Origin: Echinicola marina
GTDB taxonomy: Bacteria; Bacteroidota; Bacteroidia; Cytophagales; Cyclobacteriaceae
Assembly (NCBI RefSeq): GCF_020463795.1
Contig: NZ_CP080025.1
Coordinates: 1,553,001-1,617,000 of the forward strand
Direction of reading: 5' to 3'
Length of the DNA: 64,000 nucleotides
A model generated the notes under the pieces. The model was not told the DNA's origin. It ran no database searches and saw only the letters and a program-made list of their open reading frames with translations. This document shows, one piece after another, positions 52,885-62,502 of the stretch. A program made the position numbers and the translations under genes. Position 1 is the stretch's first letter, and each line of letters begins with the position of its first letter.

Positions 52885-53457
52885 TTAATACAGTTCCTCT
52901 TTTATAAATGGTATCAATGCTAAAACGACTGCTTGGTAATAATATTCTTTTCTATTGATGGTTCCATTGGTTAATATTCCAACAGCGCCATTCCCTTGTT
53001 TGGAGTTTTCTCTTTGAAAGACCTGGTCATCAGCTTTTCCAAGTTCCATTCCCTCATTAACCAGCTTACTGATCGCTTCAGGCAAGATAAATGTAGCCGT
53101 CCTGGATTTTCCTTCTTTTCCATTTTTGTCTAAAATAACTATCCAGGCAAATGCTTCCAGTTCATTTTCCATCTTGGCTACTCCACCTTCAATGCCCACC
53201 CAATAATCTGCTTCAGGAAATGCACTTTTGGCATTTTTAGCTCTATTATGAGCTCCTCTATAGGTTTCCTCATCACCAAAGGGCTGATCGCTGACTTCTG
53301 AATCAACATTGAGGCCTTGAACCACAAAATAGGATTGTTCAAAAGCTTGGGCAAAGCCACTTTCTGTACAATTGATCTTTACGGGATTATTGCTGCCCAC
53401 AACGACCAATTGCTGTCGGTCTCGTTTTTGAATATTTTTTCTTTTTGGAAATGCCAT
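52885..53457 (-). CDS. Inosine/xanthosine triphosphatase (YjjX family)
   Basis: The 190-residue enzyme hydrolyses non-canonical purine NTPs (ITP, XTP) to keep them out of RNA and DNA. Family markers are VVGSNNPVKINCTESGF near residue 20, GAHNRAKNAKSAF, and IEGGVAKM near residue 90. The basic N-terminus (PKRKNIQKRDRQQ) precedes the domain and may include a start further in. It is downstream of the YebC gene and its terminator, so probably separately transcribed. Confidence 0.88.
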   Translation of the reverse strand: MAFPKRKNIQKRDRQQLVVVGSNNPVKINCTESGFAQAFEQSYFVVQGLNVDSEVSDQPFGDEETYRGAHNRAKNAKSAFPEADYWVGIEGGVAKMENELEAFAWIVILDKNGKEGKSRTATFILPEAISKLVNEGMELGKADDQVFQRENSKQGNGAVGILTNGTINRKEYYYQAVVLALIPFIKEELY

Positions 53458-53473
53458 TAAATAGCCTTGGTTA

Positions 53474-53507
53474 AAAATAAAAAAGCCTTTGGCTCAGGGC
53501 CAAAGGC
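53474..53507 (-). terminator. Terminator after the YebC-family gene
   Basis: GCCTTTGGC (53485-53493) and GCCAAAGGC (53499-53507) form a 9-bp perfect stem, followed on the minus strand by TTTTTTATTTTTAA. Confidence 0.82.
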
Positions 53508-53527
53508 AAATGAAATCATACTTTTAA

Positions 53528-54235
53528 TTATGAAATATTATGGTAGACATTATTAACATCGTCGTCCTCTTCCATTCTTTCTATCATCTTATTGACTTCT
53601 TCTTCCTGCTCTTCTGTTAGGTCAACCGTTGTGGTAGGAAAGCGCTGGAAATCCGCACTGGTGACTTCAATATTTCGGTCTTCCAAGGCTTTTTGCATAT
53701 TGCCGAATTCTTCGAATGGGGTATAGATAAAGATTTCACCTTCGTTTTCATCAATATCATCCAGTCCAAAATCGATCAGGTCTAGCTCAAGTTCTTCCAG
53801 GTCATGATCATCTTTAGGGAATCTAAAGACAGCCTTATGGTCAAACATAAAACTAACCGAACCTGAAGTACCCAAAGAGCCGCCCCCTTTGGTAAAATAA
53901 TGCCTTACATTGGCAACAGTACGGTTGATATTGTCGGTGGAAGTTTCCAGTAAAATAGCCACACCATGCGGTGCAAAGCCTTCATATACTACTTCTTCGT
54001 AATTGCTTTGGTCTTTATTGCTAGCCCTTTTTATGGCCGCTTCGATACGGTCTTTGGGCATGGCTGCGCCCTTGGCATTTTGCATGACCGTTCTAAGCTT
54101 AGGGTTGTTGTCTGGATCTGGTCCCCCGGCTTTTACGGCTATAACTATTTCCTTGCCCAAGCGGGTAAATACCTTGGACATTTTGCTCCAACGCTTGAAC
54201 TTTCTTTCTTTTCTAAATTCGAATGCTCTTCCCAT
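53528..54235 (-). CDS. YebC/PmpR family transcriptional regulator / ribosome-associated factor
   Basis: The 235 residues have the three-domain YebC fold. It begins MGRAFEFRKERKFKRWSKM rather than the more usual AGHSKW start, which is the Bacteroidota form. The conserved KAGGPDPDNNPKLRTVMQNAKGAAMPKDRIE segment follows (AGGPDPDNN quoted as core). Later come YEGFAPHGVA and NVRHYFTKGGG. Recent work links YebC proteins to relief of ribosome stalling at proline runs; older work treats them as transcription regulators. The neighbour inosine triphosphatase is probably unrelated. Confidence 0.92.
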   Translation of the reverse strand: MGRAFEFRKERKFKRWSKMSKVFTRLGKEIVIAVKAGGPDPDNNPKLRTVMQNAKGAAMPKDRIEAAIKRASNKDQSNYEEVVYEGFAPHGVAILLETSTDNINRTVANVRHYFTKGGGSLGTSGSVSFMFDHKAVFRFPKDDHDLEELELDLIDFGLDDIDENEGEIFIYTPFEEFGNMQKALEDRNIEVTSADFQRFPTTTVDLTEEQEEEVNKMIERMEEDDDVNNVYHNIS

Positions 54236-54391
54236 ATGATTTTAATTTCAGGATTGTAAAAATAATAAATCTTTTGAATTGGCTCATCATAACTGCCTAA
54301 ACAAGTACTTTTCAAGTCAAGGCTTTTTATATTTGTTGTGGCAATGATAACGGACTTGCTTCAACAAATTATAGACTTAACCCTAGTAGCT

Positions 54392-55723
54392 ATGCCAGAT
54401 ACTGTAAAATATCCCATTCCAAATCTCCCTGTGTCCAATCGACCTAAACTGGTGATTCTTGGCGGTGGTTTTGCCGGGCTTAAATTGGCCAGAAAGATGG
54501 TCAATTCTGAATATCAGGTGATCCTTCTGGACAAGAATAATTATCATCAGTTTCAGCCTTTATTTTACCAAGTTGCTACAGCAGCATTAGAGCCCAGTGC
54601 TATTTCATTTCCCTTGCGAAAGATATTCCACCATACGCCAAATGTAACCTTCAGGATGGCCGAGGCCCTGGAGTTGGACCAAGATAACAAAAGATTGTAT
54701 ACCAATGTAGGGTATATCGATTTTGATTATTTGGTCATGGCGATGGGGGCTGATACCAATTATTTTGGGATGAAGAATATCATGGAGCACAGTACGCCCA
54801 TGAAAACTGTTTCTGAAGCTCTATATATCAGGAACCGCATCATCTCCAATTATGAAAAGGCCATCAATATCGCTGATGTGGAGAAGCGGAAATCCATGAT
54901 GAATGTAGTCATTGTAGGCGGTGGACCAACAGGGGTGGAGCTGGCAGGAGCTATTGCAGAGCTGAGAAACAATGTTTTTCCCAAAGATTATCCTGAATTG
55001 AATTTTCAGAATATGAGAGTTGTACTAGCCGAAGCAGGACCGAAGCTGTTGGCAGGAATGTCCACTGAAGCCAGTGACAAGGCAGTGGTATATCTGGATA
55101 AGTTGGGGGTGGAAATCATGGTCAATGCTGCGGTAGAAGATTATGACGGTTTGACCATTAAAATCAAAGATCATGAAGGTTTGCAAACGCAGACCTTACT
55201 TTGGGCAGCAGGGGTGAAACCTAATCATATTAAAGGCCTGCGTGAAGATCAAATGATCCCCAATGGGCGTTTAAAAGTGGATGAGTATAATGCATTGATC
55301 GACAGTCAAGGAATATATGTGGTTGGGGATCTTTGTATTCAGACTGATGAAGATTATCCCCGAGGACATCCGCAAGTAGCGCAGGTGGCCATACAGCAGG
55401 CGGATAATCTATCCAAAAATTTGAAAGCCATAGCTGATAACCGTCCGCAAATTAGGTTTAAATATAAGGATCTTGGTTCAATGGCCACGGTGGGGAGAAG
55501 CCTGGCTGTAGTGGATTTACCATTTGTGAAATTTCAGGGATTCGCTGCTTGGATCACTTGGCTTTTTGTCCATCTTATGGCCATTGTTGGAGTAAAAAAC
55601 AGAATATTTATATTCTTAGACTGGGCTTGGAATTACTTGTCTTTTGATCCTTCTTTGAGACTTTTGATCAGGCCCAGATATGTGAAGCCCAAGGAGAAAG
55701 AGGAGTTGGTTGAAGACAAATGA
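54392..55723 (+). CDS. Type II NADH:quinone oxidoreductase-like NAD(P)/FAD dehydrogenase
   Basis: I chose the ATG at 54392 (MPDTVKYP); an ATG at 54344 and a GTG at 54338 are in frame but encode a leader of 16-18 residues without clear role. The protein has the FAD motif VILGGGFAGLKLA and YHQFQPLFYQVATA, then the NADH motif VIVGGGPTGVELAGAIAE. TLLWAAGVKPNHI and YVVGDLC follow. The C-terminal LFVHLMAIVGVKNRI segment is the membrane-association region of NDH-2. It feeds electrons from NADH to menaquinone without proton pumping. It is followed by a hairpin at 55916. Confidence 0.92.
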   Translation: MPDTVKYPIPNLPVSNRPKLVILGGGFAGLKLARKMVNSEYQVILLDKNNYHQFQPLFYQVATAALEPSAISFPLRKIFHHTPNVTFRMAEALELDQDNKRLYTNVGYIDFDYLVMAMGADTNYFGMKNIMEHSTPMKTVSEALYIRNRIISNYEKAINIADVEKRKSMMNVVIVGGGPTGVELAGAIAELRNNVFPKDYPELNFQNMRVVLAEAGPKLLAGMSTEASDKAVVYLDKLGVEIMVNAAVEDYDGLTIKIKDHEGLQTQTLLWAAGVKPNHIKGLREDQMIPNGRLKVDEYNALIDSQGIYVVGDLCIQTDEDYPRGHPQVAQVAIQQADNLSKNLKAIADNRPQIRFKYKDLGSMATVGRSLAVVDLPFVKFQGFAAWITWLFVHLMAIVGVKNRIFIFLDWAWNYLSFDPSLRLLIRPRYVKPKEKEELVEDK

Positions 55724-55913
55724 TAAGGTAATTTGGGTGAAATATAGTATGTCTCATTGATGTTTTTAAACATTTGATTTACGATTTAATACAGTTTATG
55801 TGTGTTTCTGATTGAAATAAAGTTTGTATAGGTGTTGGGGAGCTTTATACTTTTTGCACCTTTTAGAATAGTTTCGAGGTATTCCTTTTTAGGAAAAATT
55901 CCGGATATATTTT

Positions 55914-55955
55914 GTGGGGAAATGAATGTGAAAGCATTTGCTTCCCCGCTTTTTG
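55914..55955 (+). terminator. Terminator after the NDH-2 gene
   Basis: GGGGAA (55916-55921) and TTCCCC (55942-55947) close a larger imperfect hairpin that includes AAATGAATG and AGCATTTGC, followed by a T-run to 55955. The stretch 55724-55913 before it shows no other feature. Confidence 0.6.
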
Positions 55956-56139
55956 TATGTACTATCCAATATATTGCAAATTGAGAAACCGCCCTATGTA
56001 TTTTGGTGATGGGACCTGTCGAATTGTGGATCTTTAATCAGTAGATTAATAATGGCTTATTGTCAAGGTGTTCTATCTGGTTAAGTACCGACTTGTTGCA
56101 GACAGTTACTTTACGTTTTTCTTTCTGGAATAAACCTTC

Positions 56140-56147
56140 TAACTTTG
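56140..56147 (+). promoter_or_regulatory. Likely -7 box of the TPP-riboswitch transcript
   Basis: TAACTTTG matches TAnnTTTG and lies about 20 bases before the riboswitch aptamer begins, as expected for a leader transcript. A clear -33 was not seen. Confidence 0.45.
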
Positions 56148-56165
56148 CCCTTGCAAATAGATCTA

Positions 56166-56250
56166 ATAAGGGGTGCCCTAAATTAACGGGCTGAGATCAT
56201 ACCCATAATACCTGATTCGGGTAATGCCGACGAAGGGAAATGAGAATTCC
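56166..56250 (+). promoter_or_regulatory. TPP riboswitch (THI element)
   Basis: The aptamer core is evident. GGGGTGCCC at 56170 begins the outer part of the P2 arm; the conserved CTGAGA that binds the pyrimidine ring is near 56193 and ATACCC near 56202. ACCTGATTCGGGTAATGCCGACGAAGGGA at 56211-56239 gives the CCTGAT..GGGTAATGCC pyrophosphate-binding arm (quoted here in split form). The region is 90 bases upstream of the TonB receptor at 56341. A hairpin AGCAGTC (56285-56291) / GACTGCT (56299-56305) lies between them without a T-run, so control could be translational. Confidence 0.9.
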
Positions 56251-56340
56251 ACCGAGAGTGGATATTATGGTGAACATATAAAGTAGCAGTCTCCCCTGGA
56301 CTGCTTCGAAGTTTAACCAAATTAAAAATCTAAGATTATT

Positions 56341-58728
56341 ATGAAACGCGTCTTTTTGACCACATTATGTTTGTTGGTCGGGCTTAGTGCTATGGCACAA
56401 AATCATGTTACCGGCCATATTGTGGATGTAGAAACCGGTGAGGAGCTCATAGGGGCCAATGTGATTTTGGAAGGGACAGGCAGGGGAAGCACCTCTGATT
56501 TGAAGGGGAATTTCTCTATTGAAAAGGTGCCCGCAGGAAAGTATCAACTCAGGGTCTCTTTTGTTGGTTATGAGACATTGGTAAGGGAAATTCAAGCACC
56601 AATAAGTGGTTTGGATATTCAGTTGGAAAGAAATTCTCTTCTTACTGAAGAATTTATTGTTTCTGCTACCCGTGCTTCAGCAACCACGCCCACTACCTTT
56701 CAGACGATTGACAAGGAAGAACTGGCCAAGAATAATTTGGGTCAGGATATTCCTATCATGTTGAACTATACACCATCGGTGGTTACCCATTCTGATGCCG
56801 GTGCGGGAATTGGATATACCGGATTGAGAATTCGTGGATCTGATCAAAGCCGGATCAATGTCACCGTAAATGGAATTCCTATGAATGATGCTGAATCCCA
56901 TGGTGTTTTTTGGGTAAATATGCCGGATTTTGCCAGTTCGGTGGACAATATTCAGATTCAACGTGGTGTAGGAACTTCCACCAATGGAGCGGCGACCTTT
57001 GGTGCCAGCATGAATATTCAAACGGATACAAAAAAGGAAGAAGCCTATGCAGAAGTCGGTAATTCCTTCGGATCTTTTAATTCTTGGAAGCATACTGTCA
57101 AGGCGGGAACAGGATTATTGAACGACCGATGGGCAGTAGATGCCAGGCTTTCAAAAATCAACTCTGATGGATATGTGGACAGGGCTTTTTCAGACTTGAA
57201 ATCATATTTTGTCTCTGGTGGATACTATGGCGATGACCATGTTTTTAAGGTGAATATATTCTCAGGAAAAGAGCAAACTTACCAGTCTTGGTATGGCCTG
57301 CCTGAATCCAAATTGGAGAATGACAGGACCTTTAATTATTATACTTATGATAATGAGACCGATAATTACCAGCAAGATCATTATCAATTTATCTATACCG
57401 GTAAGTTTGGCCAGAACTGGAAAGCCAATGGTGCCTTGCATTATACTTATGGCCGTGGCTATTATGAACAGTTTAGAGCGGAGGATGATTTTGCCAGCTA
57501 TGGTTTGGAACCGATCATGATCGGTGGTGAGCTCATTGAAAGTACCGATATTATTAGAAGAAGATGGTTGGACAATGATTTCTATGGAGGGGTGTTCTCC
57601 TTAAATTATGTGTCTGACAATGGCCATTTGGACTTTTTGTTTGGTGGTGGAGCCAACCGTTATGATGGAGACCATTTTGGTGAAATCATCTGGGCAAGAA
57701 TAGCAGGAAATACTGAAATTCGTGACCGCTACTATGATAATAATGCAGTAAAAGATGATAGAAATATTTATGCTAAAGCTACCTATGAAGTAGCTGATAG
57801 GCTGTATTTGTTCGGTGACTTGCAATTCAGACAAATAGATTATCAATTCCAAGGTGTCAATGATGATCAAAGGGTGGTAGATGGCAACCAGCATTATGAT
57901 TTCTTTAACCCTAAAGTGGGCATTAGCTATGAAACAGGAAAAGGAGAAACTTGGTATGCTTCTTATGCGGTTGCCAATAGAGAGCCCGTAAGAAGTGATT
58001 TTATAGATAACCCCATCACTGAAATACCAAAACCGGAAAGACTGAATAATCTGGAGGTGGGTATCAGGGCGCAAAAGGGAAACTTCAGCTATAATGCCAA
58101 CTTCTATTATATGGGCTATAAGGACCAGTTGATATTAACTGGGCAAATCAACGATGTAGGAGCTTATATCCGTGAGAATGTGGATAAGTCCTATAGAGCA
58201 GGGATTGAACTAGACGGAGCGGTTAGGCTTTCTCCAATGTGGACCTTGGGAGGAAATATCGCCTTCAGCAGAAACAAGATAGAAACATTCACTGAGTATA
58301 TAGATGATTATGCTTCCGAGCAGTTTCAGCAGATAGACTTTACCTATACGGATACTGATATTGCTTTTTCTCCAAATATTGTAGGTTCCGCCATTATCGA
58401 TTTCAGACCTGTGAAAAACATGGAGATCAGCTGGATGGCCAAATATGTGGATGACCAGTATTTGGACAATACCCAAAATGAAGGTCGCAAGCTGGATGCT
58501 TACTTAACCAATGATATCCAATTGATCTATTCAGTCCGTCCTAGATTTGTAAAGGCTTTGGAGTTTAATATGAAAGTGAATAATGTTTTCAACGAAATGT
58601 ATGAGCCAAATGGATATACCTTCAGCTATTTCGTTCCAGGGGAAACTGACCCTGAACTGGTGACAGAAAACTATTACTACCCAATGGCAGGAACCAATTT
58701 CATGCTTGGTGTCAATGTGAAGTTTTAG
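56341..58728 (+). CDS. TonB-dependent receptor under TPP riboswitch, probable thiamine/precursor uptake
   Basis: This 795-residue outer-membrane receptor has a signal peptide ending AMAQ at residue 20 and a CarboxypepD_reg domain (about 22-100). The plug domain follows at about 120-225 with GLRIRGSDQSRINVTVNG and QRGVGTSTNGAATFGAS. The barrel ends TNFMLGVNVKF with the C-terminal aromatic residue. The upstream TPP riboswitch predicts that it imports thiamine, a thiamine phosphate or a pyrimidine precursor; this fits known TPP-regulated outer-membrane receptors in Bacteroidota. No thi or SusD gene follows, so an inner-membrane partner must be elsewhere. Confidence 0.92.
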   Translation: MKRVFLTTLCLLVGLSAMAQNHVTGHIVDVETGEELIGANVILEGTGRGSTSDLKGNFSIEKVPAGKYQLRVSFVGYETLVREIQAPISGLDIQLERNSLLTEEFIVSATRASATTPTTFQTIDKEELAKNNLGQDIPIMLNYTPSVVTHSDAGAGIGYTGLRIRGSDQSRINVTVNGIPMNDAESHGVFWVNMPDFASSVDNIQIQRGVGTSTNGAATFGASMNIQTDTKKEEAYAEVGNSFGSFNSWKHTVKAGTGLLNDRWAVDARLSKINSDGYVDRAFSDLKSYFVSGGYYGDDHVFKVNIFSGKEQTYQSWYGLPESKLENDRTFNYYTYDNETDNYQQDHYQFIYTGKFGQNWKANGALHYTYGRGYYEQFRAEDDFASYGLEPIMIGGELIESTDIIRRRWLDNDFYGGVFSLNYVSDNGHLDFLFGGGANRYDGDHFGEIIWARIAGNTEIRDRYYDNNAVKDDRNIYAKATYEVADRLYLFGDLQFRQIDYQFQGVNDDQRVVDGNQHYDFFNPKVGISYETGKGETWYASYAVANREPVRSDFIDNPITEIPKPERLNNLEVGIRAQKGNFSYNANFYYMGYKDQLILTGQINDVGAYIRENVDKSYRAGIELDGAVRLSPMWTLGGNIAFSRNKIETFTEYIDDYASEQFQQIDFTYTDTDIAFSPNIVGSAIIDFRPVKNMEISWMAKYVDDQYLDNTQNEGRKLDAYLTNDIQLIYSVRPRFVKALEFNMKVNNVFNEMYEPNGYTFSYFVPGETDPELVTENYYYPMAGTNFMLGVNVKF

Positions 58729-58749
58729 TTTGGTTAGTCATGAATAACG

Positions 58750-58786
58750 AAAAGGCCTTGGAAACATATTTCCAAGGCCTTTTTTA
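58750..58786. terminator. Bidirectional terminator after the thiamine receptor
   Basis: AAAAGGCCTTGGAAA (58750-58764) and TTTCCAAGGCCTTTT (58769-58783) form a 15-bp perfect stem with a 4-base loop and T-runs on both strands, between convergent genes. Confidence 0.92.
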
Positions 58787-58813
58787 TTTAATGCTGAAAT
58801 TAGAAATTTAATC

Positions 58814-59578
58814 TTAAGCCTTTAAAAATTCCTTGACCATTCCTAGGCTTTCCTTTTCTGCTTCAAACATGCCCATATGGCCAGCATCTGAAAGTTCATG
58901 ATAATAATCAACATATTCTTGATGTTTTCGGCTTGCATCGATTTTTACTGCACCATCCAACACCCCAGCTATCATTAATTTTTTGCCTTTGAAATCCCTG
59001 AGGATATCCATTCGGTCTTTGCGGTCCCGCATGGCTTTGGTAAAGGAAACCAGCCCTTCAAAGCTAGTTGTTCGGGCAATTTCGACCACTTCTTCTATGC
59101 TGCTTTTCATGTTTTCCCTATGTTCTTCGGTAAACAAAGGTGGGACAAAGGAGTCTACAAATTTCCTGACCCCATGTTTTTTTACAAAAGTGATGGTGCG
59201 GTTTCTGACACCAATTTTCTCTTCATCATCAGCAAATGCTGTGGAATGAAAAAGCCCAATTCCTCCAAGCTCTTCTCCCATCATTTCTGCCAAAGCTAAG
59301 GTGACATACCCACCCAATGAATGGCCAATCACAGTGGGTTTTTCCAAATTTAGGCCTTTGATCCATGCTTGAAGCATTTCAGCAGCTTTTTCCAAGCTGA
59401 TATTTTCCTCATACCAGCGAGTTTCACCGAAACCAGGTAAATCAGGGCAAAGGACCCTATAATGAGAGGACAATTCCGCTTCAAACCTTTTCCACATTTC
59501 CTTGGCCTCACAAAATCCGTGAATAAATATTACTGGACTACCATGCCCTTGATCGGTATATTCTATTTGACTGGTCAT
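58814..59578 (-). CDS. Alpha/beta hydrolase
   Basis: This 254-residue cytosolic enzyme has the oxyanion motif IHGFCEAKEMW (19-29), the nucleophile S87 in GHSLGGY, an acid in GVLDGAVKID near residue 213, and the catalytic histidine in SDAGHMGMFE near residue 235. The fold matches small esterases or epoxide-hydrolase-like proteins; substrate is unknown. It is 61 bases downstream of dxs with a hairpin between. Confidence 0.9.
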   Translation of the reverse strand: MTSQIEYTDQGHGSPVIFIHGFCEAKEMWKRFEAELSSHYRVLCPDLPGFGETRWYEENISLEKAAEMLQAWIKGLNLEKPTVIGHSLGGYVTLALAEMMGEELGGIGLFHSTAFADDEEKIGVRNRTITFVKKHGVRKFVDSFVPPLFTEEHRENMKSSIEEVVEIARTTSFEGLVSFTKAMRDRKDRMDILRDFKGKKLMIAGVLDGAVKIDASRKHQEYVDYYHELSDAGHMGMFEAEKESLGMVKEFLKA

Positions 59579-59604
59579 TGGAGAAAATTAATCAATGAAT
59601 AGGA

Positions 59605-59632
59605 TAAAAAAAAGAGCCCTGATGAGTGCTCT
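59605..59632 (-). terminator. Terminator after dxs
   Basis: On the minus strand AGAGC (59632-59628) pairs with GCTCT (59617-59613), with an extra imperfect G-C pair, and is followed by eight T residues. Confidence 0.65.
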
Positions 59633-59639
59633 AGAATTT

Positions 59640-61556
59640 TTATTTTTCTACTGATATGGGATCAGCTAACTTTTTTACAGCTTGGGCGATTCCATCCGGA
59701 TCGAAACCGCATTCTCTATGGAGTTCTAGCTGTGTACCATGTTCAATCACCTCATCTGGAATTCCCAATCTTTTTACTTGGGCCTGATAGTTATGGTCCA
59801 TCATCCATTCCAATACAGCACTGCCAAATCCTCCCATGAGACAGCCGTCTTCTACAGTAATTACCTTTTTGAACTTGCCAAAGACTTCATGAAGTAATGA
59901 TTCATCCAATGGTTTCACAAAGCGCATATCATAGTGAGCAGGATTTAAGCCGTCCTTTTCCAGCTTTTCACAGGCCTCTATGGCATAATTTCCAATATGT
60001 CCTAAGGTCAAAATAGCAACGTCTTCTCCCTCTTTGATAATACGACCTTGCCCGGTAGGTATTTCCCTCATTGGTGTTCTCCAATCAGGCATCACCCCTT
60101 GTCCACGAGGATATCTAATGGAATAAGGTCCTTCATATTTGGAAGCTGAAAACATCATGTTTCTTAGTTCTTCCTCATTCATAGGGGCACTGATAACCAA
60201 ATTAGGGATACAACGGAAATAAGCAATATCATAAGCACCATGATGGGTAGGGCCATCGGCACCTGCAAATCCCGCTCTGTCCAAGCAGAAAACTACTGGA
60301 AGATTCTGCAGGCAAACATCATGAACAACCTGATCATAGGCACGCTGCATGAAAGTACTGTAAATATTACAGAAAGGCTTTAGACCTTGGGTGGCCAAGC
60401 CTGCAGAGAAAGTTACTGCATGTTGCTCGGCAATACCTACATCAAAAGCCCTGTCAGGCATGGCCTTCATCATGATATTCATAGATGATCCTGAAGGCAT
60501 GGCTGGGGTAATCCCCATGATTTTATCGTCCTCTTCAGCCAATTCCACTAAAGTGTGTCCAAAAACATCTTGGTATTTAGGTGGCTGGGGTGTATCGTAT
60601 ATCTTTTTGGAAATCTCACCGGTGATTTTGTCAAATTTACCGGGAGCATGCCATTTGGTTTGGTCTTTTTCTGCGAGGTCATAACCTTTTCCTTTTACCG
60701 TCAGGCAATGAAGGATTTTAGGCCCTGGGATTTTTTTGAGGTCATTCAATACTTCTACCAAGTGATTTACGTCATGTCCATCCACTGGACCGAAATAGCG
60801 AAGGTTTAATGATTCAAAAAGATTACTTTGCTTGAGCAGGGCCGATTTTACAGCTCCTTCTACCTTAGAGATAATTTCTTGGGCACTGGAACCAAATTTA
60901 CTGAACTTGCCCAAGATCCTCCACAAATCATCCTTGAACCTATTATAAGTTTGAGAAGTAGTAATATCCGTTAGGTAATCCCGCAGTGCACCGACATTAG
61001 GGTCGATAGACATACAATTATCATTGAGGATAATGATCATATTGGTGTCAGAGATTCCCGCATGGTTCATGGCTTCAAAGGCCATTCCCCCTGTCATGGA
61101 TCCATCACCTATTACAGCTACATGCTGTTTTAAATCATCTCCCTTGTATTTGGAGGCCATGGCCATACCTAGGGCGGCAGAGATAGAGGTGCTGGAATGT
61201 CCTACACCAAAACTGTCGTATTCGCTCTCTTTTCTTTTTGGAAACCCTGAGATTCCCTTATATAGCCTGTTGGTATGGAATTCCCCCCTTCTACCTGTGA
61301 GGATTTTGTGCCCATAAGCCTGATGGCCCACATCCCAAACCAGTTGGTCTGAAGGGGTGTTCAACACATAATGCAAGGCAACGGTCAATTCTACCACGCC
61401 CAAGCTCGCGCCAAAGTGGCCGCCATAGACTGAAACAGAGTCAATGATGTATTGGCGCAACTCCTCGCAAATTTGTACGAGTTGATCCCTGCTGAATTTT
61501 TTCAATTCATCCGGGGAGTTGATTTGAGCGAGAAGTTTCCCTGGTTCTATTAACAT
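59640..61556 (-). CDS. dxs: 1-deoxy-D-xylulose-5-phosphate synthase
   Basis: The 638-residue thiamine-diphosphate enzyme condenses pyruvate and glyceraldehyde-3-phosphate, the first step of the MEP isoprenoid pathway. Motifs are intact: GHQAYGHKILTGR near residue 77, the ThDP-Mg2+ motif GDGSMTGGMAFEAMNH near 150, and VGIAEQHAVTFSAGLA near 375. YPRGQGVM and the transketolase C-domain with VEDGCLMGG follow. It is the only isoprenoid gene in the window. Its thiamine diphosphate need fits the TPP-regulated receptor 3 kb away only loosely. Confidence 0.97.
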   Translation of the reverse strand: MLIEPGKLLAQINSPDELKKFSRDQLVQICEELRQYIIDSVSVYGGHFGASLGVVELTVALHYVLNTPSDQLVWDVGHQAYGHKILTGRRGEFHTNRLYKGISGFPKRKESEYDSFGVGHSSTSISAALGMAMASKYKGDDLKQHVAVIGDGSMTGGMAFEAMNHAGISDTNMIIILNDNCMSIDPNVGALRDYLTDITTSQTYNRFKDDLWRILGKFSKFGSSAQEIISKVEGAVKSALLKQSNLFESLNLRYFGPVDGHDVNHLVEVLNDLKKIPGPKILHCLTVKGKGYDLAEKDQTKWHAPGKFDKITGEISKKIYDTPQPPKYQDVFGHTLVELAEEDDKIMGITPAMPSGSSMNIMMKAMPDRAFDVGIAEQHAVTFSAGLATQGLKPFCNIYSTFMQRAYDQVVHDVCLQNLPVVFCLDRAGFAGADGPTHHGAYDIAYFRCIPNLVISAPMNEEELRNMMFSASKYEGPYSIRYPRGQGVMPDWRTPMREIPTGQGRIIKEGEDVAILTLGHIGNYAIEACEKLEKDGLNPAHYDMRFVKPLDESLLHEVFGKFKKVITVEDGCLMGGFGSAVLEWMMDHNYQAQVKRLGIPDEVIEHGTQLELHRECGFDPDGIAQAVKKLADPISVEK

Positions 61557-61750
61557 GGCAGTATGATACCGTTTGGCAATGATAACTGAGACTGAGGTTC
61601 AATTGTTTCAATATAGCTAAAATTTAGCCAATCTTTCCTCAAGAAATAAATCTTATGGATTTTGAACCGTCTCCTATAGATTTTTGTATTTATATAATAT
61701 CTTTGATAATCAATTCGATCGCAAAATTAAGAGAAATTTAATACTATCCA

Positions 61751-62497
61751 GTGAGTTTCGAGATCAAATTACCGCTTTTTGAGGGACCCTTCGATTTATT
61801 GCTGTTCTTTATCGAGCGCGATGAGCTGGATATCTATGATATTCCTATCTCAAAAATCACCCATGATTTTCTGGATTACTTGAAACATTTGGAAAAAATG
61901 GAGATTGAAGTGGCCAGTGAATTTATCCTGGTAGCGGCTACTTTGATGAAGATCAAAAGTAAATTATTGATCCCCAGACCCGAATTGGATGAGAATGGGG
62001 AGGAGATCGATCCTCGAGAAGAATTGATACGGCACTTACTTGAATACAAAAAGTACAAGTCCGTGATCGGTGAGCTTTCGGATTTGGAAGCGGAAAGGAT
62101 GAGCAAAGAGAAGAGGGGAAATATCGCTGCTGAGCTTAAAGAATTGAGTAAGGTAGATAATGTGGAGAGTGAAGTGCAGGATATTGATTTATATAAAATT
62201 CTGAGGGTTTTTCAGCGGGTGATGGCCAAGTACTCCGCTAGAACTGATGAAACAAAACACACTGTGGTCCAATATCCCTACACCATTGACCAACAAAAAA
62301 ACTTTGTTTTGGACAAGATCAGCTTCAAGAAGCATGTGGCATTTTCTGAATTTATAGAATACAAGCCTGATAAGATATTCGTGATTTATACTTTTCTGGC
62401 GATACTTGAATTATTGCAGTTATCGCTCGTAACCATTAAGCTGGGAGAAGGATTTAATAATTTTTGGGTGGAGAAAACAGAAGGAGTTCAGGTTTAG
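61751..62497 (+). CDS. scpA: Segregation and condensation protein A (kleisin)
   Basis: The 248-residue kleisin starts with GTG at 61751. The N-terminus LPLFEGPFDLLLFFIERDELDIYDIPISKIT is characteristic (FEGPFDLLL quoted as core). The middle has SEFILVAATLMKIKSKLLIP. The C-terminal winged helix (FVIYTFLAILELLQLSLV) binds SMC. It organises the chromosome with SMC and ScpB. scpB is not adjacent; the next gene starts 5 bases after the stop and is a membrane protein. Confidence 0.94.
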   Translation: MSFEIKLPLFEGPFDLLLFFIERDELDIYDIPISKITHDFLDYLKHLEKMEIEVASEFILVAATLMKIKSKLLIPRPELDENGEEIDPREELIRHLLEYKKYKSVIGELSDLEAERMSKEKRGNIAAELKELSKVDNVESEVQDIDLYKILRVFQRVMAKYSARTDETKHTVVQYPYTIDQQKNFVLDKISFKKHVAFSEFIEYKPDKIFVIYTFLAILELLQLSLVTIKLGEGFNNFWVEKTEGVQV

Positions 62498-62502
62498 TAT
62501 TT

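Noticed and set aside
55724-56340. tRNA or other structured RNA in the long gap
   Set aside because: Only the TPP aptamer, its promoter-like box and two hairpins could be supported; no cloverleaf was found.
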